Shown in pieces: positions 12,166 through 23,892 of a stretch of DNA of 64,000 nucleotides. The notes beneath the pieces are model-generated. The model worked only from the letters and a program-made list of their open reading frames with translations, was not told the origin of the DNA and searched no databases. The stretch lies in the NCBI GenBank assembly GCA_030248295.1, contig JASANH010000233.1:124001-188000 (forward strand), read 5' to 3'. Each line of letters starts with the position of its first letter. The first letter of the stretch is position 1. The position numbers were made by a program, and so were the translations under genes. The stretch is from Mesodorylaimus sp. YZB2_4 (taxonomy: Eukaryota > Nematoda > Enoplea > Dorylaimida > Dorylaimidae).

Positions 12166-12668
12166 TTTAAAAAATTTTTTGGGGTCGAAGCCCGTTTTGC
12201 CTATAACTGGCCAGCAGTCAAACCTTATAAGCAAGGCTGCTCTGGGACCAGCGCACACCGCAATGCTGGGAGCGGGAAAGTGCACGGCTAATGGGAATAA
12301 ACAGGAAAACTTGGGGGACCATGTAAAAGAGGGCCGCTGCAGCTTCTCTCTGCGTGTCTCCACGAGGAGCACCTCCACACGAGGGCATCCTGGACAGGAC
12401 ACCAACTTTCTTGGACGATGGCGGGTGGGCTTTGAATCCTGTCGGTGTTCGGCAGCTGAGACTGTCTACTCGCTTGGCATCCGTCTCTCCACTCGAAGCA
12501 CCTCGGCAGTACCGGGTGAGTCACCCACGGCCAGGCGTGCAAGGTCAGGGAGGGTTTATGGTTCGTAAACCGACCTCCATCACCGGGGATCGAACCTGGG
12601 ACGAGTCCAGCCACTCGCTCCCAAGCAGTACGAGGAGACGAACGCCGAACCGCTGCACCACCGCGGCC
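12166..12668 (-). mobile_element. tRNA-derived SINE, copy 1
   Basis: Read on the minus strand, the element begins near 12668 with a tRNA-like head. An A box TGGTGCAGCGG and a B box GGTTCGATCCC are both intact RNA polymerase III promoter elements. A tRNA-unrelated body of roughly 400 bp follows and ends at about 12166 in an A/T-rich tail. It aligns by eye along its length with the copy at 38475-38899, and fragments occur at 42229 and 43289. Several weak open frames here are artefacts of this repeat. Confidence 0.85.
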
Positions 12669-12721
12669 ACGCTGTTCTTAGAGCGTTGATGTGAGTTATC
12701 AATTGTTCTGCGGGCTGGATA

Positions 12722-12874
12722 GCGTTATTTATTTCCTTATACAGATTGATAAAGCAGTTATGACGGATTTGGGACCTTATGAACATCAAATAAGGAACTG
12801 ATGACGGACATCGGAAATTGTCGACCGCCCCTGACGGGCGTGCCACCATCCGCAGCACCGATCTCGGGTTCAGC
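12722..12874 (+). repeat. 153-bp direct repeat, upstream copy of the INO80D 5' exon
   Basis: This segment is repeated at 13718-13870 with one difference seen (ATGAACATC here, ATGAAAATC there). It includes an acceptor-like TTATTTCCTTATACAG and the ATG of INO80D with its first codons (MTDIGNCRPPLTG). After the repeat the flanks differ completely. Here the frame continues only to 13064 with no recognisable domain. Confidence 0.9.
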
Positions 12875-13717
12875 CTACCGGAAATACACCGCCTTCTTCT
12901 CGGGCCAAACATGCTTGGATACTTTACATATTCAGTCTATTCCGCCATGTTTTCACCGAGACAATGAAACCAGGGCATGCTGTAAATTTACAGATATGAT
13001 ATCCAAAGAAGTAATCCCCTTCCCCACTAAGTATCAACAGCGACCAGAAACAGGGTTACCCTAGTTGCGTCTGGTATAGCACGAGCGAGTTAAAACGCCT
13101 TCTGCTTGTCACAAATTTTACAGTCATGGAGCCTGACTCTGGATTTTTGCACCCATTTTAGACCGATTAAGAAGATGACTTAAAACAATGCAAAAATTGG
13201 CACAAATCACAATTAGATTGTAATTGAGTTCTATCTTTCTGATTGAATCATGTTTTCAACTCTTCTTATTCAAAAGGCTTATCCAGGGACTCACTGACAC
13301 CGATTGATAAATTTTTAAACTGCCCGCTAAAATGGGTGCGCAGTGCGTACATGCGACACCAATGCGTGCCGAGACTAAGCATAATTGTTATAGGTTCGCA
13401 AAAGTGCGGCGCAATGTTGCGAGCATAAACCATTTTTTGTGGCCTTCCATGATTTTGATATTTGCAATTGATAAATGATATTTTTATGTAAAAAACATCT
13501 GTTACGATTCTTGACATTGTTGTTTTCTTTATTTTATAGCTATCATTCTGTTGCAAACGCGGAACCTCGTTTTGAATAACTAGGCTTCATGAGTCCTGAT
13601 TTAGTGGACCATTCCCGTCGCCGAAAATTTTTTGTTTTTCATCTTGTTTTACAGCACTGCCGCGAATGTTTAGGCACTTCGCCATCGAAAAATTGCTGCT
13701 CTATATGAATAAATAAT

Positions 13718-13870
13718 GCGTTATTTATTTCCTTATACAGATTGATAAAGCAGTTATGACGGATTTGGGACCTTATGAAAATCAAATAAGGAACTGATGA
13801 CGGACATCGGAAATTGTCGACCGCCCCTGACGGGCGTGCCACCATCCGCAGCACCGATCTCGGGTTCAGC
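13718..13870 (+). repeat. 153-bp direct repeat, copy inside the INO80D gene
   Basis: Partner of 12722-12874. This copy is continuous with the INO80D reading frame (ATG at 13797), so it is taken as the functional one. Confidence 0.9.
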
Positions 13871-16800
13871 GTCTTTATTAATGTCAACGTCTAGTAATAA
13901 TGGTGTGGTTGGACAAGCTTCTTCGACCGGTTTTATTCAACCAAATTTAAACGGCCTATCGTCGAGTTATGCCAATATCGCTTCAACGGCATCTGCTGCT
14001 GGAGGTATTCCATCTTCTTCGGCTGGACCGGTGATAAATCCTAGCGGCCCCATGACTGATCAGCAACGGAAACAACAGACCGCCTTTATCGTCTTGCCTA
14101 TCTCGTTTCGAATGGCTAGTGGAGCGACTGGTACGTCCCAGCCTCTACAAATTCACCAGAATTCTACATCATCGGCACCAGTGAATCACGACGGTACTGT
14201 TCATAGAATATCAACAAGTACGGCTTCGATGAAAACGATAAATCAACCAAGTTTTCCTCAGCAAGAATCGACTGATTCGTTCATTCAGAAACAACCGTTG
14301 TCATCAGACCAGGCCGTAAAAACTGCCGTCAATTGGATTGTTCAAGATGCGAAACACAGACAGCAACAGCAGGAATCAATTTCACAACCGATTTATCATC
14401 GCAATAATGGAAAATTAATGGCTCCATCCATGCCATCGCCGGCAATGAAACACGCTAATGAAGCAAATTCAAGAAAATTTTCGACGTCCTCGACGAAGCA
14501 AAATGAGGTAAAAGCTCGTTGAGAACTTGAAAATAGTTTTGGTAGGGGTCAGATTTTCAAAACCGGACGCGTTATTTACAGGTCCATTTCTTTCTGAATT
14601 GTTCCCAGATCTTTGGCCAATAATGAATGCTTTAAAATTTTGGTTTTTTTGTACAAAATGGTACCAAATGGTACAAAATCCAGTGTGACTTTTTGTCCAA
14701 TTTCGGGCAGCCAGCAACTTTAAATTGAAAAAATAATTTTTTCAGGATCGTTATTTTACATTTGATATTCCCGCAACAATTTCTCATTCTGAGCCTAATA
14801 CGCCGCATCCTTATTATTCGCCTGCTCCAGATGGATTACCGAGATCAGCCAAAATAATTCCAACATCTCGATCAGGGGTTTCAGATGCCGTACGTCGAGT
14901 AAAATGCGGTGCGTCTGGGGAACCATTGAATGGATCAACTCCATCACCGGCTGGAATAAACGATTCTGTTTTGGGTGTGCCAGCAGGTGTTGACGGATGT
15001 GCATCATCGGCGCAATCGAACTTTGTTGGCAGCACCGATGAATTACGACGGAGCGATAGTATTGGCGAAGTGGGAGCCTTTATCGCCGATGGACTTTATC
15101 ACGAACCTGATCTCGCATTGTCCACTCATAATTCGTTTTCGGGATCGATTTCCAGCCCGACGACGGTATTATTGAATTCGGAAAATGGAACTTCTCTGCA
15201 TCAGTCCGTTGTGCCCACCTCGTCGTCCATGTTAATATCGCCGGCGGCGAGTACGATTAGTGAGACTGCATCATCCGCCACACCGCCAGGAAGTAATGGC
15301 AGACCGATCCAACAAAAACCAAACGCCGGAGGGAAAAGTGGAAAAAGTTCGGGCGGAGGAGCATTTTGTGCTTATGAAGAACGTCAATGTAAACAACGTT
15401 GCATCAATGGATTTCGTCATTGCATCCGGCATATATTATGCGATCCAAATGCTCCCTATCGCCCTTGTAGCTACGTGAAAAAGCAGGGTGCCAAAGAGAT
15501 CCGCTGCAGCAATGCGGTGGCTCTTAGTCAAGGTTCTGAGTAAGTACAGAAATTGTGGTTTAATTGTTTCTAACGGGAGTGGGGAAATTTGGGAGAAAAG
15601 TGCTGAGTCAATTATTGAGTGATCTCTGTTTTAGATATTGCAGTACACATCTGATCATGATGGGAATGAAAGAAGCGAAAAGGAGGAAAGTTTCGACGTC
15701 GAACGCCCCTGCTTCAGCGAATGCGACCCAGAAGTCTTCTGCGAACGACTTGCATGAGAAATCTGACAGTGATACTCCAGCTACTGCATCAGGGCCAAAA
15801 AAGAAGAAAGCACCTGCGAAGAAAACGCAAAATTCAACCAGTGGAACGGAAGAGAGTGCTCGAGGTGGTGTGGAAATGTCGCCTAATGTTTTTCATCAGC
15901 ATACGTCCGGTCACGAAAATGAGCAACTACAATACGCTTCGCCGAACATTCAGTATCAGCAGCATCAGGAGCAACGCATTTACGCATCTCATTCTCAGCA
16001 GCAGTACGGGCAGCAACACCAGGAATCGCCTCACCAGCATCCTCAATCATTCCTAATCAATGGCGACGATGGGAACAACGGGACTGCTGGCGGATGTTCA
16101 GAGTTGCCAGCTGGTTCGTCGCTGATCGGCAATGGTGTGCATGTCGGCGGTCCGAATTTTATGCAGCAGCCCCAACAAGCTCCACACGAATTTCATGGAT
16201 CTTATTTTATTGATCAACAACAACAACCGCAGTTCGATATGGCATCGTATCAGCAGCAGCAACAGCAGTCGCCCTATCAGCAGATGCAACCCCAGCCGGT
16301 TTACGTTTCGCAGTCGCAGCAACACGATTATATTATTACTCAGCAGCAACAACAAGCGCAACCGGTTTACGTGTGCCGTCAGCAAGATCAGAGGCCTGTG
16401 CAGGTAATTGGGAGGGATTGATGCGGTGATAAGCGAGTGGGGAGCGTTCGAAGGGGCCTGATGACCTTGATTGGTGGGTCTGTTAGGTAAGCAACCAACG
16501 ATCGAACTGGGTCGAAGCTTTATCTGATAGCGCACCTTTGACTGTTCATGAAACCACAAATGTGTTTCTCGTGCAGGTGGTGTACGAACATCCTCAAGAG
16601 GGCCAGTCTTACGGTCATCAATATTCGGCGATCATAGTTCAACAGCAGCCACCTTCCTTACAGCAGCAGCAGCAGAAGCCGTACGACCAAATTACAATGC
16701 CACCTCCTTCGTCGGTGCTAGGCGTGCCAGATGGATCTGGTTCCATGATTCCAAACGCGTCCCCTGCTAACCGAGGCTACGTCGCGGGACCGGGCGAGTA

Positions 16801-19800
16801 CATGATGGATATGTCTCGTGTACCTCCCGCTCACGAACAAAACGGTGGTCACGTGGCCTGGAAAATGTCCCCGGTTGCGTATAATGGAAACAATAATGCT
16901 ATGCGTAGTCCCCAGAAAGTGATGGCGTCTGGTCCCACATTGGTCTTGTGCGAGAATGGTACGAACACTGGCAGCAATTCGGATCTGGTTCGGTCGCATC
17001 CCGAATTAGCGGCCCACTTGTTGAACGCTGGATCGAGCACGACATCCCCTCAGCAGCCTCGTCGGTTCAGTGTGAGCAGTGGGGGCGGAGGCAATGGAAA
17101 TGGGCCGGCGGCTGGCTATCCGCCTCCTGTATCTCACGAGCAACCGCAGCAACGACAGCAGCTGACGCGAACAAGCTATCAGCAACAGCTACCGATGGTC
17201 GAGCCTTTTGATGATTCTGGTCAGGGATACGGCGCTCCTGCGCGTGTTCATGCGTCGTATTTGCTTAGCGGCGACGATCCTTTCTTGGGCGCGTCATCGT
17301 CCTCAGGATATTTGGTCAGTGGGAATGGAAATAGTGCGAGCATGGGTGCTGCGGCCATGGGTGTCGTGATGCTGTCGCCTGGTTCCAGCGAGTTGTCGGT
17401 GGACAGTCCGCGTTCGATCGCAGTCGTGGCGACGAATCCAGTGGCCAATGCTGGCGTTGGCCTGGCGGCGCAGCAACAGCCTAAATCTCTACCAACCTAC
17501 ATCTACGCGCCAGCCTCGGGTTCTGCGGCTCGTTTTTCCACTGACTTTCAAAGCACTTCTCCGTTGATTCAGTCTGTTGTGGTGCCTGATGGTGGCACGC
17601 AATCGGAGCAGAGGACGTCGCAGGTAACTGTGTCCCGTGTGGATATCGTATCGCCGGGCGCTGCTGCGGAACAGTTCGATAATGGTGCAGCGAGTGGAGC
17701 CGCAGCTACGGCTAGTTTGCCCGCAGTCACGCATCCCCATGTCCCGCCAACGAACAAAAAGGTGATTCGGTTGAAGCAGAAGAAAAGGCATTTGCGAATG
17801 GTTGGTCCCTACCGTCAGGTCCCCGCCGTTAGCCATATGTGCAAGATTTTGGAAGATTTGGATTTTGATCGAAAAGATTTGTTTCCTTTGGGTAAGCGGT
17901 GCTTATCTGATGGGCAGGTTCTATACGGCGAGTGGAGTCTTGGGGGGGGGGGGGTTAAATCCTGGCAGTTTGGTCAGTGGTGCAGACCAAACTGCCGGGA
18001 ACTACTGTCTGGTTACATAGTTCCTAGCTTACTAGAACTGGGGAGTCAGGGATATGCCAGCTTTTCTTCGTTGTGAGTGAGCTGGAGCTCAGATGATAAA
18101 GAGGCAATTCAGATCATGGCATAACTCGTGATTGCAGGCTTGGAACCGTCCAGTAGCGATACGGATAGCGATGACGAGTGCGGCACTGACTTAATACGGC
18201 GTTCATTGTCATTTATTCCATCCAGTGATTGCAAAACGGCAGTGAAAAATGTTGCAGCGCAGGAAGATGGAAAACCGTTGCCTGGTATCACTGATGAAAT
18301 TCACGGGTAGGTGAAACGTTTTTTAGTGGCGGGGCATCGATCAAAGGGAAGAGGGGCGGAGTTGGGCTCGGATAAGCCGTGTGTGGTAGGAAGGAGCTTT
18401 TCTTGTTTCAGGTCTATATTATCATCAGGCGTTGTTGCGAGAGCGCGACGACAGTTGTATTTACTCAAGAAGACGTTGCGATTGGATGAGAATCGCATAC
18501 GTCGGCGTGTCACCACTGAATCGCGGGTCGTGGCAGCAGCTAGTCGTTTATACCCTAACAGTGTGGGCGCCGCTTTGACTGATCGTCGTCGTCATCGAGT
18601 TCGACCTCATTATCGTCGGAGATTCCGTTTTTGGCAGCCATCGGCATCGAGTGACCAGAAGAAAGCAACAAGCAGCCATGCAGCACGAAAGACAGTGTCT
18701 AAAGCGAAGAAGCCAATCTCGAATATGCCGCTGTTGGACGCGGATGCAGAGTAAGTGACATTGGAGTTATCTGTCGAATGTGGAGTGCATAAATTTGATA
18801 TTTTTAGGCTTGAATTGAAGCGCGTTTTGACTCCGAGACGATGCACATTCGAAGTACCTGCGACTGTGGTTCTTGTGCAACAGACGGGAGCGAATGGAAA
18901 TGTTGAACAGCGGCGGCAAGTTTTGTCGCAGCAACGTTGCGCAAATCGGTGCCTGCCGTATTGTAATTTCTGCCCTTCGCATGTACTGCATGATGAAAGC
19001 CAGCAGTTGTATCGAAAATGCGCCCATGCCGAGTGCCATCGTGCTGCCATCGACAGCGGACCGGAAGCGGTTGCATCTTGTTTGGCTCATCGAACGCGTC
19101 ACGTGCTGAGACCATTGGATCGAGTGAAACTAGAGGAAACGGTCAATCCGCACCAGGCCATTGTACCTCCTGGAGATGATCAGAATCTGCAACAACAGCA
19201 ACTACAACCTCAACCGCAACTTCAGAAGGCTTCGAGTAAAGCGAAGAAACAAACGGCGAAGGCAGCTACGACTGGAACAGACCCAAGTACGAGTAGAGTG
19301 GGTGAAGGTGCAACGGCAGGAAAACGTAAAAGAAAGAAGCCCAATCCGAAGAATGTAGCTGAGGCTGAGGAATCGGAAGCAGGTATGCTGGGGTTTTGGT
19401 CTCTTGATTTTCTTGTGCCGAAGTGGGCGTCAAAAACTGGTGAAGTTTTGGTTTCCAATCAAATGATTGTGCATGTCAGGCATGGGAGCGTGACTGACAA
19501 CCCCTGCTGGAACTGATGGTCATTCAAGCGGTAAATTCTGTCTGTTTTGTAGGAGGCTCAAAAAGCGTACAGAAGAGCTTAGATACTGTTCCAAAAGCAG
19601 GTGATAGCAAACGAGCGTCACGCCTCTCCTCATCGTCGGTAAATAAGGACGAGGAAACTGTTGCCGCTGCCCAAGAAGCATTGACATTGGCATCAGTGGC
19701 GCAAGATTTCGGTTTCGAGGATCACGAGTTGACCGAGATGTTGATACGCCTACCGGACGAGGCATTCGATGGCATTTTGGAACCTGATCTGGGTAAGAAA

Positions 19801-20434
19801 TGTTTAGAAGTAGAATGTGTTATGGAGGCAGACTGTTTATTTTGAAGCTCGCACTGGACCAGGCGTGATCACAGTAACCGATTCAGGAGGCGGCAACGAA
19901 TTGGTGACTGGTGGTCAGACCACAGTGCCGTCGGCGCTGGGCGTCGATGCCATTGATATGGCCGTGCAAGCGGCGACATCTTCGTGCAGCCATAATTGGG
20001 CCGATGTTGAACAATTCCTGCTTTCCGAAGGCTATTGCGGAGCGACGGCTGGAGGAGCTCCCAATGCCGCAATGGCGAATATGGCTGGCCTGTTCTCACC
20101 ACCTCCGGCCTATACGAATTTGACTAATGCGGCTACGGTTTCGGTAACATCAGCTGAACAAGTGCAGTTTCGTCAACAGCAGCTGCATCTGCACGCTGGG
20201 CCAACTTCGACGGCACCGATGTGGTCGGCGGTCGCCGTGCCAGGTATGTCGGCTGAGGGATACCAGACGACGACGGAAGGCCTGCCAGTGCTATTGCCAA
20301 GCATGGACGCATACGCGCCACCGAGTATGGCCACGCCGGTGACTTCGTCGATCCTGCATTTGGTGAATAATATACACGAAGAAAGCGCGGAGCGAACGAT
20401 GGCGGCGACCAGTGCTTCGTGGAACACCAGCTAG
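13797..20434 (+). CDS. INO80 complex subunit D homologue
   Basis: Nine coding exons join in phase: 13797-14507, 14746-15539, 15635-16403, 16577-17891, 18138-18306, 18421-18750, 18808-19382, 19553-19792 and about 19863-20434. Together they encode about 1824 residues. Two Cys/His modules of the C3Hc3H type (putative DNA-binding, shared by INO80D and KANL2) are visible. The first is CKQRCINGFRHCIRHILCD...YCSTHL. The second is RCANRCLPYCNFCPSHVL...SCLAH. A C-terminal acidic patch, IRLPDEAFDGILEPD, matches the INO80D tail better than the shorter KANL2. INO80D is a regulatory subunit of the nuclear INO80 chromatin remodeller. Poly-Gln stretches (about 15.95-16.37 and 16.64-16.68 kb) make it much longer than vertebrate INO80D. 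The last acceptor is 19848 or 19863. A 5' non-coding exon probably lies upstream, as an acceptor-like site precedes the ATG. Confidence 0.88.
17964..17996. repeat. intronic hairpin beside a G13 tract
   Basis: GGCAGTTTGGTC (17964-17975) is perfectly complementary to GACCAAACTGCC (17985-17996) around a 9-nt loop. It lies in INO80D intron 4, just after a run of 13 G at 17942-17954. Confidence 0.85.
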
Positions 20435-21442
20435 TCGCCTTGGTGCGTTCTCATTTGTAAGTACATTTGTTCTGGAATAATGACGCCTGATTGGTTTCTC
20501 GTGGCTCCGGGATTATGTTAGTATTATTCTAAACCTGTGCACTGATATACATTTTATTACGCTTGGTATTACACATACGTGTGCGTAGTGGGGTCGAGAG
20601 AGAGAGAGTAGGTATTTAGTTGGGAATCGCATATAAGAGGGCTGAAATCGTGCGGCTTTTTCGTAGTTGTGGTTTGGCGAGGGTGGGTGTTTTTAGTAGG
20701 AAGCCGCTTGATGAAATAAGTTTTTTGCGATTTCCAAACTGAGTGGCAGGCGATGGTTTTTGTGTTGGTTGACTTTGTTAAGAGATGGATTAAGGGACTT
20801 ATAAGCTGTATGATTGATTTGCACACGCGGATGCCTCATCGATTGTGGACACGTAGTTGGAAGATTTGTGTCTATGGGAGAAATGGATGTGTGACGAAGG
20901 CTGCTATTGTGTACAGTATCTATAAGTGTGAGAGTGCGTAGTTGTTAGGACCTCGTTTCTATTGTTAGCAGTAGATGGGGTTCTCGTCTGAGGGATATCT
21001 TATGTACTTTTGGTAAGAGTCTTTTATTTGAGAAACAGTATGGTCTGAATCTCGCTCGTTCTATGTGCTGTCCCGTTACTGCATGATTGTGTGCTATGGT
21101 ACGCCAAGTAGGGGACAAGTAGCCGCCTGTAAGCTTTTCTTTCGAATGCACTAGTGTAGTGTGTTTGAAATGTGCGAATATATATTATAAGCTTATTGGA
21201 TTGTGAACCCGTTCCGACATTGTGATCAACGTGAGAGAATAACGTGAGTAGTGTTGACCACGAGGTAGTGTGCGTGAGGGTGACGCCCAGTACGTGGCTA
21301 TCGAAAGGTTCGAACACTCACGTGAGCTCTAATAACTTATTAGAGCCCGTAGAAGGATGGATGCGAAGGCGAGGTGCCAAGTGAGCCCGAGCGTAACAAG
21401 CGTGCTGAAGGAAATTTCAGGCCTTGCGACACAAAAAGGGTG
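20435..21442. other. INO80D 3' flank, no further gene recognised
   Basis: The stretch follows the INO80D stop and probably contains its 3' UTR. A GA-repeat (about 20595-20610) is present. No other coding region or RNA gene recognised. Confidence 0.5.
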
Positions 21443-21514
21443 CTCCTGGGCGGGCGTTGAACCTCGGACGCCCGCATTAAAAGAGGGAATACTCACCAAC
21501 TATACTACCCGGGA
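21443..21514 (-). pseudogene. tRNA-Asp-derived pseudogene with UUA at the anticodon position
   Basis: The minus strand reads TCCCGGG TA GTATAG like the intact tRNA-Asp at 21643, and shares its D arm with one extra base. The anticodon stem has one mismatch, and the loop TTTTAAT places TTA at positions 34-36 instead of GTC. The T arm is broken (at least two mismatched pairs and one base short) and the acceptor stem has one mismatch. It faces the intact gene in inverted orientation 128 bp away. Confidence 0.75.
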
Positions 21515-21642
21515 CACAGTGCAGTGATAGCGTACGATCCTTCTTTGGAAGTTGGAGAAAATGCATATATGCTTCGTGCAAGTGTTTGGCATAGCAGATG
21601 CTGCTGTCTTATATTAGTGCAAGAGCACTCCCCAGCAATATC

Positions 21643-21714
21643 TCCCGGGTAGTATAGTGGTGAGTATTCCCGCCTGTCACGCGGGCGACCGGGGTTCGAT
21701 TCCCCGCCCGGGAG
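21643..21714 (+). tRNA. tRNA-Asp(GUC)
   Basis: A 72-nt cloverleaf: acceptor TCCCGGG pairs with CCCGGGA, followed by discriminator G. The D arm is GTATAGTGGTGAGTAT. The anticodon stem CCCGC/GCGGG encloses CTGTCAC (anticodon GTC), and the T arm is CGGGG-TTCGATT-CCCCG. All stems pair, and the body matches eukaryotic tRNA-Asp. A T-run (about 21721-21731) downstream can terminate RNA polymerase III. No intron. Confidence 0.97.
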
Positions 21715-22596
21715 GTTATATTTTTTTTTTTCTGGAACTTTTTGTGCAGTTTCAGGGAAGACACAAAAACAAACAAGAGTCAGCCAAAGCTTTACGAAGG
21801 CTGGAGTAGTTTACACTGTCGTTCCTTTCATATTACAGAGGGAGAATGGTTTGCTCCAGGTGCATATCCAAATGGAAAGTACCTACTAAATGTGTCGTCG
21901 ACCTGGAGTCCCTGTGAGACAATTAGTCGTGACGTGTCCCAAGGCCTATCCTACATCAGAGTAATGCGACCGTGCTGAATTGGGAATACGTCCTAGACGA
22001 CTATCCATCGGCTATCGGCTATCTTTACAAAAGATATTCTGGCTGGAGCGGAAAGGACAAAAGGGGCGCCTATTCAAAAGAAAGGGAACTTTGGCCGAAA
22101 CGGGCCACAATCATTCATCATCCGCACACAATCTAAGCCAAGTTTCAGCAATATGCAGTCGTCCAGCATCTGTGAGGCGCCCAGGCGCCACCAGCACCCA
22201 GGACCCTATTAGATCGCACCTTGTATCATACAGTAGCACTTTGTCGTCTCTTGACTTTAAAAAGTAATGACAAAACGGGAAAGCGAGGGGAAAGTTTCTG
22301 CGAACTATTTCGTGTCATTATCACAGCGATACAAATTTTGCCGACCTTAGGCTTTGTAACTGCTGGAAGCCCAGGACAATCAGAAACACTAAAGCTAAGA
22401 TATCATGTGCCGGTAACCTAGTTAACACAAGCAAGTCTGCCTCCTCTTCCACTTTTAGGGGCAGTGTCAAATTTACCTGCTGCAATATTTGCCTAGCCTT
22501 GCGTCAGTCGAGTCAGTCGTTTCGTCGAACTAACGTTGAGTGAGGCTGCAGCGCGGGCGTGTATTGACAGCGAGCCGCATCGTCATGCCGACCGAA
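21715..22596. other. intergenic, no gene recognised
   Basis: Only short, unsupported open frames. Nothing recognised between the tRNA terminator region and the promoter-like block at 22597. Confidence 0.5.
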
Positions 22597-22643
22597 TGAC
22601 GTACACTGACGTGCAGTGACGTGGGTTGCAGGCACTATAAAAG
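22597..22643 (+). promoter_or_regulatory. triple CRE-like array with TATA box
   Basis: TGACGT occurs at 22597, 22607 and 22617, exactly 10 bp apart, so on one face of the helix. A TATAAAAG box starts at 22636. This is the arrangement of a CREB/ATF-responsive RNA polymerase II promoter. Transcription would start near 22665-22670. The first downstream ATG (22699) opens a 26-codon frame ending at 22779, with no recognisable product. Confidence 0.55.
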
Positions 22644-23134
22644 TGGCTCGACGATGGAGACTGGTTGCTGTTCGCTGCGCTCCAACCGAGTGAACGAAAT
22701 GGGGCTTTCAAGCTACCGTCGTTTGCCGGGTGGCGTCCAGTCCGCTTACTTCTGCAACTGGAAAGAGAAATATCGATAACGCTTACTTCTGACGCTTCCT
22801 TCGGATGTATCCCTTTCCAGGGATAGCCGACTTCCGCCTTCAAGGTCCTAGTGAGTGGAGCCCCGGAGCGGCCGCGCTGTCATACCGTACATGGTTTGCT
22901 AGCGGTGGGGTTCTGCTTGCTGGGGCCGCCTGCACCTTTTCTTATCTCAACGTTGCTCCCATGGGCATTATTCGCGTTGAGATTTGAGATTGGGTTGGCG
23001 AGTTGATAAAGGTGGGAGTTGGATATTGGTGAAGGGTGGATGCTGGTCCCTGATCAAGGTATGTTCTCATTGATCATCGTTCGATACAGTTGACATTATC
23101 GATTGATTCGCACAGACAACACGGATGTACAATT
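22644..23134. other. downstream of the promoter-like block, no gene recognised
   Basis: Holds a 26-codon open frame at 22699-22779 and another short frame at 22805-22987. Neither has a recognisable domain. A transcript starting near 22.67 kb would run antisense towards ETFBKMT. Confidence 0.35.
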
Positions 23135-23892
23135 TTATCCCAGGGCATAGATATCAGCTACAGTGGCCCCGTAGTGCTCTCTGGTCATATGATCAGGCAA
23201 TGAATATCTGGCTAATGTTGTCAACCGTACAAAATCAGGCGCATTTCTTAATCCATGCCGTCCAGGATCACCAACGATCACTTGGATTTGATCGCGTGAT
23301 CTGACTATCCGGTCCTTCAACCAAAGTAATAGCTTGGCTGAGAATTCACTATCATAGCACATGTCGCCAACCAAGATCACGTCCCACGAACAGGAGGTCT
23401 GGCTCAGGAGATCTGCCTGCTGGAAAATGATGTCATCACGTCGCAATCCATTCAATCGTCCGTTCAAGGCTGTGGCGAGGAGAGCTACTGTGAGGATGCA
23501 AAAACGTGTGCTCTGATAAGCCCATAGTGACCGATAGGCTGCAGTCACTTACCTTGATCAATATCATTGGCCACCACAGACCTGGCGCCACACAATCTAG
23601 CAGCGATTGCGGACGCCCCGCATCCGCTACCAAAATCAAGAACTCTCTTCCCTCGCACAGTTTCCGGACGATCTAATATGTAGCGAGTGAGTGCTTGGCC
23701 ACCAGGCCAATAGAAGGCCCAGTAGGGATCAGGGAACGGACACTGCTCGGGCTGAGCACTCCACAACGGGCATTCTGGTGTCAATAACCGTAACCGGATT
23801 TCTGGTGTCATGTGACCAGTCGAGCAAATGGTCAAATTGTGGTACATCCAGGACACGGCTCGAAGAAGAGAACGCTGTCGAATCAATGCCAT
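23135..23892 (-). CDS. electron transfer flavoprotein beta subunit lysine methyltransferase
   Basis: Exons 23892-23553 and 23487-23135 join across a 65-bp intron (GTAAGT...CTCACAG) to give 230 residues. The basic, Arg-rich N-terminus (MALIRQRSLLRAVSW) looks like a mitochondrial targeting peptide. The family signature HMTPEIRLRLLTPEC and DPYWAFYWPGGQALTRY follows, then SAM-binding motif I VLDFGSGCGASA, the acidic ANDID loop and the post-I motif GDMCYD. ETFBKMT (METTL20) trimethylates lysines of ETF-beta in the mitochondrial matrix and modulates electron transfer from acyl-CoA dehydrogenases. Length is near the family norm. ATG 23892 is the first in frame. Confidence 0.9.

Noticed and set aside
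12179..12689. Overlapping open frames of 100-130 codons on both strands
   Set aside because: They lie within the SINE and recur in its other copies in different frames. Not genes.
12801..13064. Open frame starting with the same residues as INO80D
   Set aside because: It consists of the duplicated 153-bp segment plus unrelated sequence with no domain and no supported splice donor. Treated as a by-product of the duplication.
16098..16559. 153-codon minus-strand Leu-rich frame
   Set aside because: It is the antisense of the poly-Gln coding part of INO80D (CAG repeats read as CTG).
21643..21714. Treating the tRNA-Asp pair as heads of the SINE family
   Set aside because: The SINE A/B-box head differs from tRNA-Asp and neither tRNA-Asp copy is followed by the SINE body.
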